The notes under the pieces: generated by a model | Seen by the model: only the letters and a program-made list of their open reading frames with translations | The model's database searches: none | What the model was told of the DNA's origin: nothing | Position numbers and translations under genes: made by a program | Shown here: positions 1 to 9,079 of the stretch, piece by piece | How positions within the stretch are numbered: position 1 is the first letter of the stretch | Layout: each line of letters starts with the position of its first letter | Source of the DNA: Micromonospora sp. NBC_00389 | GTDB lineage: Bacteria; Actinomycetota; Actinomycetes; Mycobacteriales; Micromonosporaceae | Reading direction: 5' to 3' | DNA length: 64,000 nucleotides | NCBI RefSeq assembly: GCF_036059255.1 | Contig: NZ_CP107947.1 | Coordinates: forward strand, 5,332,001-5,396,000

Positions 1-974
1 ACGACATTCTGCACGTCCACCCGACCGCCGTGCGCCTCGACCAACCCTCGGACGATCGCCAACCCCAGCCCGCCCGAGCCCTCCCCGCCCGACCGGGGCG
101 TACGGGCCGGCTCACCCCGGAACGCCACGTCGAACAGTCGGGGCAGGTCGTCCTCCGGGATGCCGCCGCAGGTGTCGGCGACCGCCAGCCAGGCGGCGTC
201 GCGTTCGCACCCGGCGGCCACCCGGACGGTGCCGTCGCTCGGCGTGTAGCGCACCGCGTTGAGCAGCAGGTTGCCCACCACCCGGGCCAACTCGGGCTCG
301 CTCGCCAGCACGGTGGGCCAGCCCGACTCGGCGGCCACCAGTCTGATCCGGCGGGCCTCGGCCAGCGGTGCGGCGCCGGCCAGCGCATCGGAGACCACCT
401 CGCCGAGCGGCACCGCCGACAGCGAGAGCCGCAGCGCCCCGGCGTTGATCCGGGACAGCTCGAACAGGTCGTCCACCAGGCGAGTCATCCGATCGGTCTG
501 CGCGCGGATCCGCCCGTGGTACTCGGCAACCGTCGCCGGGTCGTCGACCACCCGGTCCTCCAACGCCTCCGCCATCGCCCGCAGCCCGGCCAGCGGCGTC
601 CGCAGGTCGTGCGACACCCAGGCGACGAGGTCCCGGCGACCCTTCTCGACCCGACGCTCCCGCTCCCGGGCCTGGTCCGCCCAGACCGCGGCCACGGCCA
701 ACCGACGCCCGAAATGCCAGCCGACGGCGAGGCTCACCACCGCCGCAGCGGCAACGGTGAGCAGCACGACCTGGAGGTCGTGCGGGGACAGGAACATCGC
801 CTGGGCGACCACCACCACTCCGGCCACCACGGCGGCCACGGTGACGGTGAGCAGGACGCACACGTGCACGGTGATCGACCGGTCGCGCAGCAGCCGCAGG
901 GTCAGCGCGCCGACCAGGCCGACCCCGAGTGCTGCGGCGAGCGCGGCGCCGAAGATCAGCGCCAGGTCACGCAT
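1..974 (-). CDS. Sensor histidine kinase, C-terminus cut by window edge
   Basis: Membrane sensor kinase that should phosphorylate the adjacent response regulator. Reading the minus strand from the ATG at 974, the protein has two or more hydrophobic segments in about the first 90 residues, then a dimerisation helix with the phospho-acceptor motif VSHDLRTPL (His about residue 122). The catalytic domain carries an N-box-like NLLLNAVRY and a G2-like GSGGLGLAI before the window ends. No stop is present inside the window, so only the last few residues are missing. The start overlaps the regulator stop by 8 bases (967-974), the usual translational coupling in such pairs. No large extracellular sensor domain is visible, so the signal is unknown. 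Confidence 0.9.
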   Translation of the reverse strand, partial: MRDLALIFGAALAAALGVGLVGALTLRLLRDRSITVHVCVLLTVTVAAVVAGVVVVAQAMFLSPHDLQVVLLTVAAAAVVSLAVGWHFGRRLAVAAVWADQARERERRVEKGRRDLVAWVSHDLRTPLAGLRAMAEALEDRVVDDPATVAEYHGRIRAQTDRMTRLVDDLFELSRINAGALRLSLSAVPLGEVVSDALAGAAPLAEARRIRLVAAESGWPTVLASEPELARVVGNLLLNAVRYTPSDGTVRVAAGCERDAAWLAVADTCGGIPEDDLPRLFDVAFRGEPARTPRSGGEGSGGLGLAIVRGLVEAHGGRVDVQNV

Positions 975-1659
975 CGGTCGGCTCGTACCGGTAGCCGACG
1001 CCCCAGACCGTGACGATCCGCCGGGGCTCGGCCGGGTCGTCCTCGATCTTCTCCCGCAACCGCCGCACGTGGACGGTCACGGTCGACTGGTCGCCGAAGT
1101 TCCAGCCCCACACCCGCTCCAGCAGCTCCGTTCGGCGGAACGCCCGTGCCGGGTGCCGCATCAGGTGTGCCAGCAGGTCGAACTCGCGCAGCGTCAGGGC
1201 CAGCTCGCGGCCGTGCAGGCGGGCGACCCGAGGCCCGGTGGCCACCTCCAGGCCCGCGTCGACCAGCGGCTCGGCCGCCGGCCCAGCCGGCTCCCCGGCC
1301 CGGCGCAGCACCGAACCGACGCGCAGCACCAACTCGCGTGGGGAGAACGGTTTGCCCAGGTAGTCGTCGGCGCCCAGTTGCAGGCCGAGCACCCGGTCCG
1401 CCTCGTCGCCGCGCGCGGTCAGCATGATGATCGGTACGCCGTCCGGCCGCTCCCGCAGCCGCCGGCACACCTGTAACCCGTCCAGCCCGGGCAGCATCAG
1501 GTCCAGTACCACCAGGTGTGGCGCCCGGTCCTGCACGGCGTCCAGGGCGGCCAGCCCGTCCCCGACGTGGCTCACGTCGTAGCCGGCGTGCTCCAGGTAG
1601 CGGCAGACCACGTCGCTGACGGTCCGGTCGTCGTCGACCACGAGCACCCGCTGCGCCAC
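967..1659 (-). CDS. OmpR-family response regulator
   Basis: A 230-residue DNA-binding regulator and partner of the kinase just downstream. The receiver domain shows the acidic pocket (DDD at 9-11), phospho-acceptor Asp53 in VVLDLMLPG, conserved Thr81 and Lys103 (GKPF). The C-terminal half (about 130-228) is a winged helix with TLREFDLLAHL and the terminal VWGVGYRYE typical of OmpR/PhoB proteins. Length is normal for the family. It is the first gene of a two-gene minus-strand operon. The 164-bp gap to the divergent DinB-like gene must hold its promoter. The regulated genes cannot be told from the sequence. Confidence 0.93.
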   Translation of the reverse strand: MAQRVLVVDDDRTVSDVVCRYLEHAGYDVSHVGDGLAALDAVQDRAPHLVVLDLMLPGLDGLQVCRRLRERPDGVPIIMLTARGDEADRVLGLQLGADDYLGKPFSPRELVLRVGSVLRRAGEPAGPAAEPLVDAGLEVATGPRVARLHGRELALTLREFDLLAHLMRHPARAFRRTELLERVWGWNFGDQSTVTVHVRRLREKIEDDPAEPRRIVTVWGVGYRYEPTDA

Positions 1660-1823
1660 CGGCCACCTCCCCGGCCAGCCTAGCCAGCACCGCTGCGGTC
1701 GACGATTCCGCAGATCTTGCGATCCTCTTACGTCCGGCCGGCCTTCCCGTCCGGAGCAGGCCCCAGCGGCAAGCTGCTGATTATCCTGTCGACGGGGGTG
1801 CTGCGCCGCGACAGAATTGCCGG

Positions 1824-2348
1824 ATGCCCGTACCGGCCCTGACCCTCCTGCGCTGGCAGTTCGACCTGACGTGGTCGCTGTTCGAATACCACCTTGAGCG
1901 ACTCGAACCCGCGGACTTCCTCTGGGAGCCGGCCACGGACTGTTGGTCCGTACGGCGTAGCTCTGACGGCAGTTGGACCCCCGACTGGGCAGACACCGAA
2001 CCCGACCCGATCCCGGTACCGACGATCAGCTGGCTGACGTGGCACATCGGCTGGTGGTGGACCGTCGGGATGGATCATCTTCGGGGGCAATCACCACGGC
2101 AGCGTACGGACGTTGAGTGGCCAGGCGCGGGCGAGCCGACTGTCGCCTGGCTGCGGGACCTGCGCACCGAGTGGCTGGGTCTCCTCGACCGCCTCACCGA
2201 CGCCGACCTCGAAGGCACCGCGCCGTTCCCCTGGCAGGACGACCCCGATCACACGGTCACGCACATGATCGGCTGGGTCAACTCCGAGCTGATGAAGAAC
2301 GTCGCGGAGATCGGTCAGCTCCGGCTACTGCGTGCGCAGCCCGCTTAA
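1824..2348 (+). CDS. DinB-family (four-helix metal-binding) protein
   Basis: A 174-residue soluble protein of the DinB/YfiT fold. Tryptophan-rich helices near 60-90 include TWHIGWWW, and a C-terminal helix has a histidine pair (HTVTHMIGWVN). The spaced histidines fit the metal site of this family. Members often act as thiol-dependent enzymes (for example with bacillithiol or mycothiol), but nothing here shows the substrate. The gene stands alone between a two-component system and a convergent small operon. Base composition is slightly less GC-rich than its neighbours. ATG at 1824 is the first in-frame start. The function is inferred from fold only. Confidence 0.75.
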   Translation: MPVPALTLLRWQFDLTWSLFEYHLERLEPADFLWEPATDCWSVRRSSDGSWTPDWADTEPDPIPVPTISWLTWHIGWWWTVGMDHLRGQSPRQRTDVEWPGAGEPTVAWLRDLRTEWLGLLDRLTDADLEGTAPFPWQDDPDHTVTHMIGWVNSELMKNVAEIGQLRLLRAQPA

Positions 2349-2401
2349 CGTCTGAGCGTCATCGCTGGGCAGTTTCCCTGGCCGAGACCTGTGGGCCGTC
2401 T

Positions 2402-2620
2402 TTACGGTGCCGACGGTCGGGCTGCCCCGGCAGATTGCCGTGCGAAGGGCGTGATGGCGTCCAAGTGGTACACGTCGTGGGCGATCAGCTCGGCCAGAGC
2501 CGATGCCCGGGGCCAACACCGGGAACGGGTCCCGCAGCGCGGGCATCGACCGTAACGCTGCTGGTGGTCGGCGAGGGTTTGCCACCATCCGGCGACCTGC
2601 ATAGGGGTGGGCACGCTCAC
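2402..2620 (-). CDS. Small CxxC-containing protein, unknown function
   Basis: A 72-residue protein read from a GTG at 2620. That GTG overlaps the stop of the upstream 81-residue gene in a GTGA junction, which strongly suggests that both are real and cotranslated. It contains CPRCG followed by another Cys four residues on (a possible half zinc ribbon) and an acidic helix with AELIAHDVYHLDAI. It has no signal peptide or membrane segment. A longer frame begins at 2692, but that part lies antisense inside the overlapped gene and lacks a ribosome site. I do not recognise the family. Its link to the divergent HTH/TPR regulator suggests a small regulatory or effector module. Confidence 0.55.
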   Translation of the reverse strand: MSVPTPMQVAGWWQTLADHQQRYGRCPRCGTRSRCWPRASALAELIAHDVYHLDAITPFARQSAGAARPSAP

Positions 2621-2862
2621 CGGGCGCCGTCCAGGTTCGCGCGGATCGCCGCCACGAGCACCTTCGCCTCGAAGCACCAACCCCGGGCGCACTCACCCTC
2701 AGCGCCGCACACGTGGCCATGCACCAGCACCATCCCGTCGGTGACGTCGCGGTATACGGCCACCGCCCACACCAGTTCGTCACGTGCGGTCGGGTTGGGC
2801 TCAATCTCAACGGCCAGGAGGAGGAGGCGGGTGCCACGGGGTACATCCAGTTCCACGATCAT
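2617..2862 (-). CDS. Small hypothetical protein (81 aa), unknown function
   Basis: Chosen start is the ATG at 2862, with a GAGG ribosome site 8 bases upstream. A longer frame to 3051 has no such site and an Arg-rich N-terminus that looks non-coding. The product has an amphipathic beta-rich N-terminus (MIVELDVP, LLLLAVEIEP), the segment YRDVTDGMVLVHGHVCG and two further cysteines (GECARGWC). The Cys/His pattern could bind a metal, but this is inference. It is followed by a 72-residue gene in a 4-base overlap. The pair diverges from the HTH/TPR regulator at 3145, sharing a 282-bp intergenic region in which no clear operator was seen. Confidence 0.6.
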   Translation of the reverse strand: MIVELDVPRGTRLLLLAVEIEPNPTARDELVWAVAVYRDVTDGMVLVHGHVCGAEGECARGWCFEAKVLVAAIRANLDGAR

Positions 2863-3144
2863 GTTCGACGCCTCGGAGGTAGTGGCGGCCCCGGTTGCGG
2901 GCGATCCGGTTGCCCGGAGGTTCCGGCGGATCCGTATGCGAGCGGGTGCGTGACGACCGGCATTGCAGGGGTGCTGCCAGTGGCCACGCCGACGGTCGGC
3001 GACAGCAGCCTCACCATCAGTCTTCGAGGTGCTGCGCCATTCCGTCGGCATCGTGTGCCAACAGGTTCAGACTTGCCGATACGCTGAGCAGACGGCAGCC
3101 GTGAGCAGTGGGCCCACACAGCAGCGCACACGCTGGGAGCGAAG

Positions 3145-4362
3145 GTGGACGGTTGCGGCGACGTACTCAGGCGGCACCGCAAGGCCGGCAAATTGTCGCT
3201 GCGCGCTATGGCCAACCAGGTGGCCTACGACTTCGGGTACCTCGGGCAGATTGAGCGCGGCGATCGGCCAGTCACTGACGCCGTGGTCGCCGCCTACGAC
3301 GACGCCGTGGGCGCGGGTGGTGCGCTGGTTCAGGCGTACCAACAGGAGCGGACAGGCAACACCGACATGCGCAGACGCACCGTCATCCAAGCCATGGGCG
3401 CCCTCGCCGCAGCCCCAGCAGCCTCCCCGCTGGTCGCTTTGGAGGCACTGCGCCACGGATTGGGTGCGGCCGTGGACGTCGACCACGACGAGTGGGAGCA
3501 GATTGTCGCTGGCTATGGGCTCGGCTACTACCGCCAGCCCACCGATGCGCTGATGGACGAGCTCGGCGCAGACCTGACCGTCCTGCAACACCAGATCGCC
3601 GCCGACACCGGTGCCCGCCGACCCCACCTACTGCGCGCCGCCGGTTGCCTGTCCGTGATCGTCGCCCTTGGCCTGGTCGCGTCCGGGCAGGCACTGATGG
3701 CTCGCCGCTGGTGGTTGACCGCGCAGCAGGTGGCCGACGAGTCCGGTGAGCCGGACGTACGGGTACTCGTGCGGGCCTGGGATGTCGTCAACGGCTGCTA
3801 CGACGGTCGCCCGCCGGCCGAGGTGGTGGCAATGTCGGATCAGGTGCTGCCGCTGCTGCATGGGCGGGCCACCCCAGCGTCGTGTGGATTGCTGGCCGGG
3901 CGGGCGCAGGCCCTGTCCCTCGCCGGACGCCACGCCGAGGCGATGGCGACGGTGCGGCAACTCTCCGACCTCACCGAGCAGCTTCCCGCAGCGGTGGTCG
4001 GTGACGTGGAGTCGCTGTGGGGGTGGCCGGAGCACCGGCTGCGGCACACCGAGTCGTGGGTGTACACGCACGCCGGCCGGTTCGTCGACGCGGAGGCCGC
4101 GCAGGGGCGGGCCTTGGAGCTGTATCCGCAGTCGCAGGCCCGGCTGCGGGCGCAGGTGCAGCTACACCAGGCGGCGTGCCTCATCCGGGGCGGACACATA
4201 CCCGACGGGCTCAGACTGGCAGCGGACCTGCTGGACGACCTGCCGGTGCAACAGCACAACGCGCTGCTGCGGTCCGTCGCCCGGCAGGTGGCGGACGTGG
4301 TGCCCACAGCGGAACGGCGCCGTCCCGTCTACGCGGAGCTCGTGGAGCGGGTCACCGCCTAG
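3145..4362 (+). CDS. XRE-type HTH regulator with TPR-like repeats
   Basis: A 405-residue protein starting at GTG 3145. The N-terminal 70 residues form an XRE-like helix-turn-helix (VLRRHRKAGKLSLRAMA and LGQIERGDRPV). The remaining roughly 330 residues are Ala/Leu-rich helical repeats resembling tetratricopeptide repeats, e.g. LLAGRAQALSLAGRHAEAM and QALELYPQSQ-like units. This architecture is very common in actinomycetes, where many copies act as strain-specific regulators, often beside a tiny partner gene. Here the divergent 81- and 72-residue genes could be that partner. The GNAT gene begins only 9 bases after its stop, so the two are probably cotranscribed. Confidence 0.8.
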   Translation: MDGCGDVLRRHRKAGKLSLRAMANQVAYDFGYLGQIERGDRPVTDAVVAAYDDAVGAGGALVQAYQQERTGNTDMRRRTVIQAMGALAAAPAASPLVALEALRHGLGAAVDVDHDEWEQIVAGYGLGYYRQPTDALMDELGADLTVLQHQIAADTGARRPHLLRAAGCLSVIVALGLVASGQALMARRWWLTAQQVADESGEPDVRVLVRAWDVVNGCYDGRPPAEVVAMSDQVLPLLHGRATPASCGLLAGRAQALSLAGRHAEAMATVRQLSDLTEQLPAAVVGDVESLWGWPEHRLRHTESWVYTHAGRFVDAEAAQGRALELYPQSQARLRAQVQLHQAACLIRGGHIPDGLRLAADLLDDLPVQQHNALLRSVARQVADVVPTAERRRPVYAELVERVTA

Positions 4363-4371
4363 CATCCGGGG

Positions 4372-4914
4372 ATGCCCGTCACCTACACCGTCCGCGCCGG
4401 GACCGCAGCCGCACTCCTGTTCCCTCCGCTGGTCGAGCTGTACGCGCTCGTCTACGCCGAACCTCCATACGAAGAGGGGCCGGAGCAGGTGAGCCGGTTC
4501 GCGGATGGTCTGCCTGCTGAAGCGACCCGGCCCGGGTTCACCCTCGTTGCGGCAGAGGACGACGGCAGGCTCATCGGAGCGGCGTACGGGTGGACGATGC
4601 CCGCCGGTAGGTGGTGGTTGCGCAGCGACCAGGATCCGCCTGCCGACGTGCTGGTCGCGGACAAACTCGCCGTGATGGAGTGGATCGTCACCCCTGACCG
4701 ACGCGGCGATGGTGTCGGTTCCGGGCTGATGGTCCGGCTGCTCGGCGGGCGACCCGAGCGGTACGCCACCCTGGCATCCGATCCGCGAGCTGCCGCGCGC
4801 CGCATCTACGAGCGGGCCGGATGGCGGCAGGTCGCCCGGTCGCCGCTGCCGGATGGGACCCCCATGGATCTGCTGCTACTCGACCTGCCGGCGGTGCCAG
4901 TTCAGGACGACTGA
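4372..4914 (+). CDS. GNAT-family N-acetyltransferase
   Basis: A 180-residue acetyl-CoA-dependent acyltransferase. The fold is visible as LIGAAYGWTM (beta 3-4 region), then AVMEWIVTPDRRGDGVGSGLM, where R/Q-x-x-G-x-G/A is the acetyl-CoA pyrophosphate loop. The C-terminal AAARRIYERAGWRQVAR is the usual last helix and strand. The acceptor substrate is not identifiable. It lies 9 bases downstream of the HTH/TPR regulator and is probably read with it. Confidence 0.82.
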   Translation: MPVTYTVRAGTAAALLFPPLVELYALVYAEPPYEEGPEQVSRFADGLPAEATRPGFTLVAAEDDGRLIGAAYGWTMPAGRWWLRSDQDPPADVLVADKLAVMEWIVTPDRRGDGVGSGLMVRLLGGRPERYATLASDPRAAARRIYERAGWRQVARSPLPDGTPMDLLLLDLPAVPVQDD

Positions 4915-4972
4915 CGGCCGTGCCGCCCTGCCGCACAGGGCTGATCGACGAGACCTGATTGATCGCTCGACG

Positions 4973-5440
4973 ATGAGTTGGTTGCCCGTACGCATGCTTC
5001 CACCGATCGACGGAACGCCGGCTGGTAGTCACACTGGAGGGGTGCGAAGGTCTCTGGGTGATGGCTGGTCAATCGAGCTGATCGGTCCTTGGACGCAGCA
5101 GGGCGACACACAGAGTGCCGCGACCTGGCGCGAGTCGGGTCGGATGGTGCGTGTCTCGCCAGGCGTCCAGTGGCGGTGTGCCGACGGCGCCGACATCATC
5201 GCCTCGCTCGACGCCGAGTTGCCACCGGACCCAGTAGGCAAGGTAGGTGAGGGCGGCTGCGACGGGATCGGTCACAGGGCTGCCTGGCTCTACCGCCACA
5301 GCGGCGACCCGGCGTTCACCCTCTATGGCTACAACTTCCGCGACGGAACGTACATGGAGACGGTCTTCGCCAGCGCGGACGCCGCGGACCTCGAGTGGGC
5401 GTTCGGTGCTTGGCGTTCGGTGGCCTACTCCACCGATTAG
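4973..5440 (+). CDS. Conserved hypothetical protein
   Basis: A product of about 155 residues if read from ATG 4973. GTG 5042, just after a GGAGGG, is an alternative giving 132 residues, beginning near the recognisable core LGDGWSIELIGPW. The core has alternating beta strands and conserved-looking aromatic residues (WRCADGADIIASL, AAWLYRHSGDPAFTLYGYNF, WAFGAWRSV). It has no signal peptide or membrane helix. Base composition is visibly lower in GC than its neighbours, suggesting a recent arrival. The upstream part of the open frame overlaps the GNAT gene and is unlikely to be translated. I do not recognise the family. Confidence 0.55.
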   Translation: MSWLPVRMLPPIDGTPAGSHTGGVRRSLGDGWSIELIGPWTQQGDTQSAATWRESGRMVRVSPGVQWRCADGADIIASLDAELPPDPVGKVGEGGCDGIGHRAAWLYRHSGDPAFTLYGYNFRDGTYMETVFASADAADLEWAFGAWRSVAYSTD

Positions 5441-5543
5441 TGGGCTCCGACGTCATCCGCGTGACCGAGTGATCAGGGCGGCCGTGCCGGCTGCGTACGA
5501 TGCGGGGCTGAGTTCCCCTCGTCGCGGCGGAGGTATCGGGCAG

Positions 5544-8459
5544 ATGGCAGGACAGCACGAGGGCTTCGCTCTCGGCGTCGACCTCGGTACGTCCAACACG
5601 GTGGCGGTGCTGCGGTGGCCGGACGGGCGGACGCGTCCGCTGCTGATGGACGGTCAGCCGGTCAGTCCGTCCGGTGTGTACGCCGACCCGGACGGCACGC
5701 TGCACGCCGGTTGGGACGCTCGGCGGCTGGCGCAGGCTGACCCGGCCCGGTTCGAGGCTAACCCGAAGCGCCGGGTTGACGCGCCGGGCGTGCTGCTCGG
5801 CGACCGCTCGTACCCGCCGGCCGAATTGCTCGCCGCGGTGCTGGCGGCCGTCGCGCGGGCCGCGGTGAACACGGTCGGCTTCCTGCCCCCGGCGGTGGTC
5901 ACCTGCCCGGCGGCCTGGGATGAGACGCGGCGGCAGGTGCTCGGCGACGCGCTGATGCAGGCGGGCTGGCCGCAGGCGGCTGAGCACACCCTCGCCGGGC
6001 CGACGCCACCGGGCACCCGGCTGCTGCGTGAGCCGGTGGCCGCCGCCCGCTACTACACCCAGGTGTTGCACCGGCCGGTGCCGGTCGGCGGCGCGATCGC
6101 GGTGTTCGACTTCGGCGGCGGGACGCTCGACGTCGCGGTGCTGCGCAACGAGGGCGCCGACCCGTGGGGTGACTCCGGCTTCAGCGTGGTCGCCGATGGT
6201 GGCCTGCCCGACCTCGGCGGCCTGGATCTTGACGCGGCGTTGATGCAGCGGGTCGGCGAGCTGGTCGGCGACCGGCACGCCGCGCAGTGGGCCCGGTTGA
6301 TCCGGCCGACGGATGTGGCGCAGCGCCGCGACCAGATCCGGCTGTGGGACGAGGTCCGGGGCGCCAAGGAGACGCTGTCCCGGTCCACCGTGGCACCGGT
6401 CGCGGTGCCCGGGGTGGCCGAGGCGGTGCGGCTGACCCGGGCGGACGTCGAGCGCGTGGCCACGCCGCTGCTGCGCCGCGCGGTGGACCGCGCCCGGGAG
6501 GTGATCGCCGCCGCTGGACTCCGCCCCGATCAGCTCTCTGGGCTGTTCCTGGTCGGCGGCTCGTCGCGGATCCCGTTGGTGGCCCGGATGCTGCACGCCG
6601 AGCTGGGGGTGGCGCCGACGGTGCTGGACCAGCCGGAGTTGCCGGTGGCCGAGGGCGCGCTGACCGATCTGCCGCTGCGCCGAGGGGTGCCCGCGCCGGC
6701 GTACGCCGGACCGCCCGTTGCCCCGCCCGCCCCGGTCGGCGTACCCGCTCAGGCTCCGGCGGGCCCGTCCGCGTCGCCCGTGCCGACCTCACCGGCCGGA
6801 CCGCCGTACGCGCCGACGTCACCCGCCGCCCCACCCGCCCCGACCGTGGCGAACGGGGCAGGTTCCACGGCACCTACCGTGCCAGCCGGGGCAGGTTCCG
6901 CCGCGCAGACCGTGCCGGCCGGTGCCGGACCGATCGCACCGACCCTGCCGTCGCAGCCCGGGCCGGGTTCGACCCTGCCGGCCGGGCCGGGCTGGCCCGG
7001 GGCGTCGGCCCCGACCGTGCACGGGCCGGCGGGCGTACCGTCCACCCTGGTCGGCGGGTCCGGAGCGCCCCCACCGTCGGCGCTCACCCCGGCCACCGGG
7101 ACGCGCTGGCGGCGGGCCCGTTGGGTGGTGCTCGGCGCGGTGCTCGCCCTGGCCGGGGTGGCCACCGCGGCGACCCTCTACCTCACCCGCGACCGCTACC
7201 CGGACCTGGAGTTCCGGGCGCTAAGCGAGCTGTCCCGGCCGGCGGCCGGCGCCGAGCGGCCGGCCGGCATGTGGACGGCGGTGCTCGGCGACCGGGCCTA
7301 CCTCGGGTACCCGCTGCCGGACGACCGGCTGGAGGTGGTGGCTGTCGACACGGCCACCGGCGACGAGCTGTGGCGCGAGCCGACCGACGTCACCGCCGAC
7401 GACTGGACGGGGCTGGTCGCCGTCCCGGGGGCGGTCGCGGTCCTCGCCGACGCCCCGGGCGACAGCACCCCTCGCGCGCTGGCCATGCTCGACGGTCGCT
7501 CAGGCGAACAGCGCTGGTCGCGGATGGTCCGTGGCGACGACGACGTGTACTTCGCCGACGACGTGGCGGTGCTGGTGGACCGGGCCGGCGGCCGGCTGGT
7601 CGGCCTGCGGCTGACCAACGGCAACGAGAAGTGGATCCAGGCCAACCCCGGTGACCGGTACGGCGGCAGTCGCACCGTCGTCCGGCCGGTGGGCACCGAT
7701 CAGGCGGCCGGCGGGCCGGCCTTCCTCGACGGCACGCCCCGCAACCCGTGGACGGGCAAGGGGCGTCGACTGGTGCAGGTCGGGGCGGACCGGTCGGTGC
7801 GGCTGCTCGACATGTCCTCCGGCAGTGTGCTGCGCCAGTGGGGCAGCGTGGCCGACCTCGACGACCTGGTGGTGGCGCACGAGGACCGGCTCTACGTGGC
7901 CGCCAACGAGGGCGGTTACCAACTGCTGGCGTACGACCTGGGTTCCGACGCGGAGCCTGTGGTGCTCTACCGGGCCGGGAACGACCAGAACCGGCCGAAG
8001 GAGCTGGTGGCCTGCGGCGAGCGGCGGGCGTGCCTGCTGGAGGTGCCGAACAGCGACGCCGAGCGCACCGAGGTGGTGGCGGCGACCGAGGGCGAGCAGG
8101 CGATCCACTGGTCGGCGCCGGGCGTGACCGACCTGGTCCCACTCGGCACCCGCCTGCTCGCCCAGCGGGACAGCCCGGAGTCGACGGTCACCCTCTTCGA
8201 CGCCGCCGGAAAGCCGGTGCTGCGCGACCGCCGCGGCGTGGCGGCCCGACTGGACGAGGGCAACCTGCTGGTCTTCGCCAAGGCGCCCAGCACGGTGGCG
8301 GACAACCGCGTCCTGGCCGGTGTGTGGGCGAAGTCAGGCGAGGTCGACGAGTTGGGCGAGCTCCAGGAGGTCCGCAGCGCGTCGTGTTCATGGAACACCC
8401 GTGTGATCGCCTGCGGTGCGGACAAGGACTTCGTGCTGTACAGCTTCGCCGACGAGTGA
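5544..8459 (+). CDS. Hsp70-family ATPase fused to transmembrane segment and beta-propeller
   Basis: A 971-residue modular protein starting at ATG 5544 behind GGCGGAGG. Residues 1-350 are an actin-like Hsp70 ATPase: phosphate-1 loop LGVDLGTSNTVAVL, phosphate-2 loop FDFGGGTLDVAV near 184, and adenosine motif FLVGGSSRIPLV near 332. The usual substrate-binding sandwich is absent. In its place is a Pro/Ala/Gly-rich linker of about 160 residues, one membrane helix near 525-547, and then about 420 residues with spaced GD.LWR, GEQRWSR and GNEKWIQ-like motifs of a PQQ/WD-type beta-propeller. Topology inference: ATPase inside, propeller outside. It may couple nucleotide state to an extracytoplasmic sensor, but the role is unknown. 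Confidence 0.88.
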   Translation: MAGQHEGFALGVDLGTSNTVAVLRWPDGRTRPLLMDGQPVSPSGVYADPDGTLHAGWDARRLAQADPARFEANPKRRVDAPGVLLGDRSYPPAELLAAVLAAVARAAVNTVGFLPPAVVTCPAAWDETRRQVLGDALMQAGWPQAAEHTLAGPTPPGTRLLREPVAAARYYTQVLHRPVPVGGAIAVFDFGGGTLDVAVLRNEGADPWGDSGFSVVADGGLPDLGGLDLDAALMQRVGELVGDRHAAQWARLIRPTDVAQRRDQIRLWDEVRGAKETLSRSTVAPVAVPGVAEAVRLTRADVERVATPLLRRAVDRAREVIAAAGLRPDQLSGLFLVGGSSRIPLVARMLHAELGVAPTVLDQPELPVAEGALTDLPLRRGVPAPAYAGPPVAPPAPVGVPAQAPAGPSASPVPTSPAGPPYAPTSPAAPPAPTVANGAGSTAPTVPAGAGSAAQTVPAGAGPIAPTLPSQPGPGSTLPAGPGWPGASAPTVHGPAGVPSTLVGGSGAPPPSALTPATGTRWRRARWVVLGAVLALAGVATAATLYLTRDRYPDLEFRALSELSRPAAGAERPAGMWTAVLGDRAYLGYPLPDDRLEVVAVDTATGDELWREPTDVTADDWTGLVAVPGAVAVLADAPGDSTPRALAMLDGRSGEQRWSRMVRGDDDVYFADDVAVLVDRAGGRLVGLRLTNGNEKWIQANPGDRYGGSRTVVRPVGTDQAAGGPAFLDGTPRNPWTGKGRRLVQVGADRSVRLLDMSSGSVLRQWGSVADLDDLVVAHEDRLYVAANEGGYQLLAYDLGSDAEPVVLYRAGNDQNRPKELVACGERRACLLEVPNSDAERTEVVAATEGEQAIHWSAPGVTDLVPLGTRLLAQRDSPESTVTLFDAAGKPVLRDRRGVAARLDEGNLLVFAKAPSTVADNRVLAGVWAKSGEVDELGELQEVRSASCSWNTRVIACGADKDFVLYSFADE

Positions 8460-8472
8460 CCGCCCGCGATCT

Positions 8473-8913
8473 TCAGGCGCGGAGGATGTCGGTGCCGTCT
8501 ACCCGGACGGGGATTTCGGTGAGCCCGCGGGTGGCGGGGCCGCCCAGGCGGGCGCCGTCGGTGGCCGAGAAGGTGGAGTTGTGGGCAGGGCAGGTGATCA
8601 CCCCGTCGCGGGGGGCGCCGACCCGTACGCCCTGGTGCGGGCAGGTCGCGTCGTACGCCGTGAAGGTGCCCGCCTCGGGCTGGACGACCAGCACGCCGCC
8701 GACGATCGTGCCGCCGCCGACGGGCACGTCGCTGGTACGGGTCAGCACGGTGCCGGGCTCGGCGGCCGTCTGACCGGCCGGAGGGTCGCCGGCACCGCAG
8801 GCGCTGAGCAGCCCGGCCGCGCCGACCGCACCGGCCCCGGTCAGCAGTGTGCGCCGGCTCAGGCACCAGCGATTGTCGCGGAGGAAATCCTGCCCGTCGT
8901 ACACCGTCGTCAC
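8473..8913 (-). CDS. Rieske [2Fe-2S] lipoprotein, Tat-exported
   Basis: A 146-residue protein. The N-terminus has a twin-arginine signal (SRRTLLTG) running into a lipobox-like LLSAC, so it should be exported folded with its cluster and lipidated. Residues 90-115 carry both Rieske ligand pairs, CPHQGV and CPAHNSTF (Cys-x-His and Cys-x2-His). The rest is a small Rieske beta-domain. It lacks the membrane anchor and partners of bc-complex Rieske subunits, so it is more likely a stand-alone extracytoplasmic electron carrier. It is convergent with the Hsp70/propeller gene, with 13 bases between the stops. Confidence 0.9.
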   Translation of the reverse strand: MTTVYDGQDFLRDNRWCLSRRTLLTGAGAVGAAGLLSACGAGDPPAGQTAAEPGTVLTRTSDVPVGGGTIVGGVLVVQPEAGTFTAYDATCPHQGVRVGAPRDGVITCPAHNSTFSATDGARLGGPATRGLTEIPVRVDGTDILRA

Positions 8914-9079
8914 CTCTCGGTCGGCGGACCGGACCGCCGACGTCGGGGTGCGCCGCCGCGTGGTCGGGATGGCGCATCCGGACGGGCCCGGTGGCTCGCC
9001 GGACCAGCCTGCCCCACCTCGCTGGACGCGCGATGCGACCGAGCTGAATGTTGGCTGGGCGCGACCGGCGCGGTGGTGG

